Origin: Nocardioides sp.
Lineage (GTDB): Bacteria > Actinomycetota > Actinomycetes > Propionibacteriales > Nocardioidaceae
Assembly: GCA_020636915.1 (NCBI GenBank)
Contig: JACJWV010000003.1
Coordinates: 124,001 to 188,000, forward strand
Direction: 5' to 3'
Length of the DNA stretch: 64,000 nucleotides
Under the pieces are notes generated by a model. The model did not search any database, was not told where the DNA came from, and was given only the letters and a program-made list of their open reading frames with translations. The translations under genes and the position numbers were made by a program. Of the stretch, positions 61,331 to 64,000 are shown piece after piece (positions within the stretch are counted from its first letter, which is position 1; the number at the start of each line of letters is the position of its first letter).

Positions 61331-62768
61331 GTGCTTCGTCGACGTGGTCTCGGCGAGCGTGTCGTTGGCGACGCGCGGTCAGACTGATATGCGCGGATTG
61401 GGTACCGCAGGACGGTGTTTCGGCTGGAGCGGTTCCGCGTGTCTAGGGTCGAGCATCGCCCGATGAGCCGGGCTGCTCATAGAAGTCTCGCGGGTCGCTC
61501 CACGCGCTGCCGCCGAGCCTGTTGACGACGGAGCAGTCCGTGGTCGACGGGCTACATGTCGTCGAGCACGGCCAGCGACCAGCACCAGCCGGCCAGCTCG
61601 CGGGCGATCGCAACGTCGGCAACGGTGCTGCGTTTGCGACGCTCGATGAACTTCACCCAGCGCTGGTGCAGCCGACGATTGCCCTCGTCACCACGGGCGC
61701 GGGCGGCGGCGGGCGCGAGGTCCCATCGATCCCGCATGACCTTCCCGACCCGGTACCGGGGGCGGTGGTGCCAGGCGGCCTCGACCAGCAGCCGACGGGC
61801 ATGACCGTTGCCGGTCTTGGTGATCGGGCCCAGGGTGCGCGAGCTTCCTGAGGAGTACTCGGCTGGGATCAGTCCGACGAACGAGCCGATCGAGTTGCCG
61901 GTGAACCGATGCCAGTCACCGATCTCGACGGCGAGTGCGAACCCGGTCAGGGTGCTGATCCCACGCAGACACCCGAGTCGTCGCACGACGGGGGTGAACT
62001 CCGAGTCCGCGGCCATCTCCTCGATCGCAACGTCGAGCCGATCCCGGCGGGCCTTGGTCGCGAGCACCGTCTCGTAGTCGGCGTCGAAGGTGAGCCGGGT
62101 CGACCGCGACGTCAGCTGCGGCAGTGCTTCGGTACGCAGCCACTGGTCATGCTTGCCGGTCCAGGCGTCGCCCCCGTAGTAGACGATCCCGTGCCGCAAC
62201 AGCAGCTTGGACAGCCGGTGCCTGGCTCGCATCAGGTCACTGCGGCAGTCCTCCCTGGCGCGGACCAGATCGCGCGCGGCCTCCTGCTCCACGGTCGGGA
62301 TCGCCACCGAAGTGACCTCGTCCAGCCGCAGCAGACGCGCCAGATGCACCGCATCCTTGGCATCGGTCTTCACCCGGTCGCCCGCCGGCCTCTGCAACTT
62401 CGACGGCGCCACGACCTCGCAGCGGATCCCGACGCTGCTCAGGTATCGATAGAGCCCGAATCCGGTCGGGCCGGCCTCGTAGGCCACCGCCACCGGTCCG
62501 GGCAGGTCGCCGAGCCAGGACCGGACGTGGTCATAGGACGGGGTCAGCTTGGCCTGGAACAACTCGCCCGTGACGCCATCGATCGCCGCTGCCGCGACCG
62601 ATCGGGCGTGCACGTCGAGCCCAACACTCGTACGCTCGGTGAACACCGGGGCCTCCCACAACTGTCGGATAGGCCGAGCAGGCGGCCCCTGCTCGGTAAC
62701 CCACGAATCTCTGTGAGTGAGGCCCCGGCCCGCAACCAACTCACGCTGAGCCGGTCACGTCATACCGT
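61331..62768 (-). mobile_element. IS110-family insertion sequence (approximate extent)
   Basis: Contains one transposase gene with about 220 nt of noncoding DNA on the 3' side and 122 nt on the 5' side. A perfect 8-bp hairpin (62674-62696, CCGAGCAG...CTGCTCGG) precedes the gene; another small hairpin (61463-61480, ATGAGC/GCTCAT) follows it. Exact ends, the target core and any bridge RNA were not determined. IS110 elements use an RNA-guided recombinase; here the noncoding flanks could encode that RNA. Confidence 0.55.
61552..62646 (-). CDS. IS110-family transposase (DEDD recombinase)
   Basis: A 364-residue transposase. The N-terminal DEDD domain has SVGLDVHARSVAAAAID, VAVAYEAGPTGFGLYRYL and RVKTDAKDAVHLARLLR. 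The C-terminal Transposase_20 domain has LRGISTLTGFALAVEIGDW and GLIPAEYSSGSSRTLGPITKTGNGHARRLLVEAAW, with the catalytic Ser in the SSGSS region. The gene looks intact. GTG 62646 follows GGGAGG at 7 nt. Inserted between the metallopeptidase and tadA. Confidence 0.92.
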   Translation of the reverse strand: MFTERTSVGLDVHARSVAAAAIDGVTGELFQAKLTPSYDHVRSWLGDLPGPVAVAYEAGPTGFGLYRYLSSVGIRCEVVAPSKLQRPAGDRVKTDAKDAVHLARLLRLDEVTSVAIPTVEQEAARDLVRAREDCRSDLMRARHRLSKLLLRHGIVYYGGDAWTGKHDQWLRTEALPQLTSRSTRLTFDADYETVLATKARRDRLDVAIEEMAADSEFTPVVRRLGCLRGISTLTGFALAVEIGDWHRFTGNSIGSFVGLIPAEYSSGSSRTLGPITKTGNGHARRLLVEAAWHHRPRYRVGKVMRDRWDLAPAAARARGDEGNRRLHQRWVKFIERRKRSTVADVAIARELAGWCWSLAVLDDM

Positions 62769-63227
62769 CTAGCGCCGAGAGCCGAAGAACTTCTCGAGCA
62801 GCGCCGTCGACTCGTCCGCGAGCACCCCGGCGACGACCTCGGGCCGGTGGTTGAGGCGCCGGTCGCGCACCACGTCCCACAGGCTGCCCACGGCGCCGGC
62901 CCGCGGGTCCCAGGCGCCGAACACCACTCGCTCCACGCGGCTGAGCACGGCGGCGCCGGCGCACATCGTGCACGGCTCGAGGGTGACGACCAGCGTGTGG
63001 CCCTCCAGACGCCACTCGCCGCGCTCCCGGGCCGCCGCCCGCAGGGCGACCACCTCGGCGTGCCCGGTCGGGTCTGCCTGGGCCTCACGGACGTTGCGAC
63101 CGCGCGCGACCGGCGTCCCGTCGGGGTCGAGCACCACCGCGCCGATCGGCACGTCACCGGTGAGCAGCGCGGCGCGCGCCTCCTCCAGGGCCGTCAGCAT
63201 CGGCCCGGCCCAGCGCTCCGAGATCAC
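62769..63227 (-). CDS. tadA: tRNA-specific adenosine deaminase
   Basis: A 152-residue deaminase that converts A34 to inosine in tRNA-Arg(ACG). It has the catalytic HAEVVALR motif (zinc His and proton-shuttle Glu) and PCTMCAGA with the two zinc cysteines. GTG 63227 overlaps the stop of the partner gene (GTGA) and gives ERWAGPMLTALEEARAA, which aligns with the usual N-terminal helix; ATG 63200 is an alternative. Downstream is the IS110 element, whose edge lies close to the tadA stop. Confidence 0.93.
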   Translation of the reverse strand: MISERWAGPMLTALEEARAALLTGDVPIGAVVLDPDGTPVARGRNVREAQADPTGHAEVVALRAAARERGEWRLEGHTLVVTLEPCTMCAGAAVLSRVERVVFGAWDPRAGAVGSLWDVVRDRRLNHRPEVVAGVLADESTALLEKFFGSRR

Positions 63228-63709
63228 GCGGAGGTGAGGCCGATGGCGTCGTCGAAGAGCTCGCCGAACCCGAGCCGGCGCGCGACGTCGGACAGCATCT
63301 CGTCGGGGTAGAGGTCGACGTCGTCGAGCAGCACCCCCATGTCCATCGCGTGCATGCCGAGGTCGCCGAGCAGGTCGAGGTCGCCCGCGGGCACCTGGGG
63401 GTCCTCGTCCTCGGGCTGCGGGAGCCCCAGGAAGTCGACCGCGGAGCTCGCCAGCTCCCACTCGTCGGCGGCGGTGATGTCGGACAGGAGCACCCGGGTG
63501 GTCGGTCCCGCGACCCGGATGATCAGGAAGAAGTCCTCGTCGACGGCCACCAGGCCGACGGCGCCGCCGTCACCGGGGAAGCGCCGCAGGGCGTGGACGA
63601 GTCCCTCGACGTCGTCGAGCACCTCCGGCACCAGCTCCTGGACCGTCCACGCGCCCTCCTCGCGGTAGGCCGCCAGGGCGAAGTCCACCGCCTCGATCTG
63701 GTCGGCCAT
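63224..63709 (-). CDS. tRNA adenosine deaminase-associated protein
   Basis: A 161-residue actinobacterial protein that nearly always precedes tadA (TIGR03941 group). It begins IEAVDFALAAYREEGAWTVQELVPEVLDDVEGLVHALRRFPGDGGAVGLVAVDEDFFLIIRV, then VLLSDITAADEWELASSAVDFLG and an acidic C-terminal half. Biochemical function is unknown. It is transcribed with tadA, coupled by GTGA. Confidence 0.9.
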   Translation of the reverse strand: MADQIEAVDFALAAYREEGAWTVQELVPEVLDDVEGLVHALRRFPGDGGAVGLVAVDEDFFLIIRVAGPTTRVLLSDITAADEWELASSAVDFLGLPQPEDEDPQVPAGDLDLLGDLGMHAMDMGVLLDDVDLYPDEMLSDVARRLGFGELFDDAIGLTSA

Positions 63710-63857
63710 GGCGCTCCTCCGTCCTGCTCGTGCCCGGTCCCGGGCTCACCCCGGTCGTCGCGTGCCCTCCAGAGTGGCAGACCGGCGGGATGCGGCCAAC
63801 CCCCTTTGGGCCCGCAGCGGTCGGGTCCATGTGCCCGGTGTGCCCTAGGGTTTCGCC

Positions 63858-64000
63858 ATGCGCACGCACGTCGTCGACCACCCGCTCGTCGCCCACAAGC
63901 TCACCCACCTCCGCGACGAGACGACCGACTCGCCGACGTTCCGACGGCTCGCCGACGAGCTGGTCACCCTCCTGGCCTACGAGGCGACCCGCGACGTGCG
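63858..64000 (+). CDS. upp: Uracil phosphoribosyltransferase, 5' part only
   Basis: The window ends after 47 codons. MRTHVVDHPLVAHKLTHLRD, then TTDSPTFRRLADELVTLLAYEATRDV, is the characteristic N-terminus of Upp, which makes UMP from uracil and PRPP. The PRPP-binding motif is beyond the window edge. It is divergent from the tadA operon across about 150 bp. Confidence 0.9.
   Translation, partial: MRTHVVDHPLVAHKLTHLRDETTDSPTFRRLADELVTLLAYEATRDV

Overview
The window is chromosomal DNA from a very high G+C actinobacterium. The gene content points to Nocardioides or a close relative (Propionibacteriales): lysC-asd next to recR-ybaB-dnaX, a SigE-family sigma factor, a mycobacterial-style type VII secretion system (T7SS), a plsB / HAD-plsC / wax ester-DGAT operon, and tadA beside its actinobacterial partner gene. 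Most coding sequences are tightly packed, with many ATGA/GTGA overlaps. The species call is inference from gene families only.

Layout. (1) 1-7.2 kb: a membrane protein, then a minus-strand housekeeping block in transcription order dnaX, ybaB, recR, DUF5063, lysC, asd, with the SRP RNA gene upstream of dnaX. A 38-codon ORF between lysC and asd repeats the asd N-terminus. (2) 7.3-9.7 kb: an IS256-type transposase remnant, then a sigma factor and its membrane partner. (3) 9.7-20.1 kb: a T7SS locus. Minus strand: an eccD-like gene, two WXG100 genes, eccD, eccB and mycP. Plus strand, divergent: eccC, which carries about a dozen indels in roughly 0.75 kb. (4) 20.3-26.5 kb: a SnoaL-like protein and a flavin oxidoreductase that both carry KstR-like operators, small conserved proteins, a K+/H+ antiporter and an aminotransferase. 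Two copies of a palindromic element lie here. (5) 26.6-30.7 kb: a duplicated module of WXG-like protein plus alpha/beta-hydrolase, with an EspG-like gene inside it. One hydrolase keeps Ser-Asp-His; its paralogue has Gly where the nucleophile should be. This is the best candidate here for an undescribed system, probably T7SS cargo.

(6) 30.7-37.5 kb: MoxR/VWA pair, small exported protein, enoyl-CoA hydratase, gamma-carbonic anhydrase, secreted glycosidase-like protein, CBS protein and hemerythrin. (7) 37.5-39.5 kb: a DUF222/HNH endonuclease gene bracketed by inverted copies of a ~130-bp repeat. (8) 39.5-46.5 kb: lipoprotein, HTH regulator and a translationally coupled glycerolipid/triacylglycerol operon. 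(9) 46.5-53.4 kb: secreted heparinase-like protein, tRNA-Ser(CGA), and a GAF regulator with an aldehyde dehydrogenase and DUF779 protein. The regulator and dehydrogenase promoters share 11-bp-phased GCAAC direct repeats. (10) 53.4-64 kb: secreted CocE-type hydrolase, FMN alpha-hydroxy-acid oxidase, FUSC exporter-like protein, MFS permease, secreted zinc metallopeptidase, an IS110-family element, tadA and its partner, and the 5' end of upp cut by the window edge. No rRNA, CRISPR array or prophage was seen.
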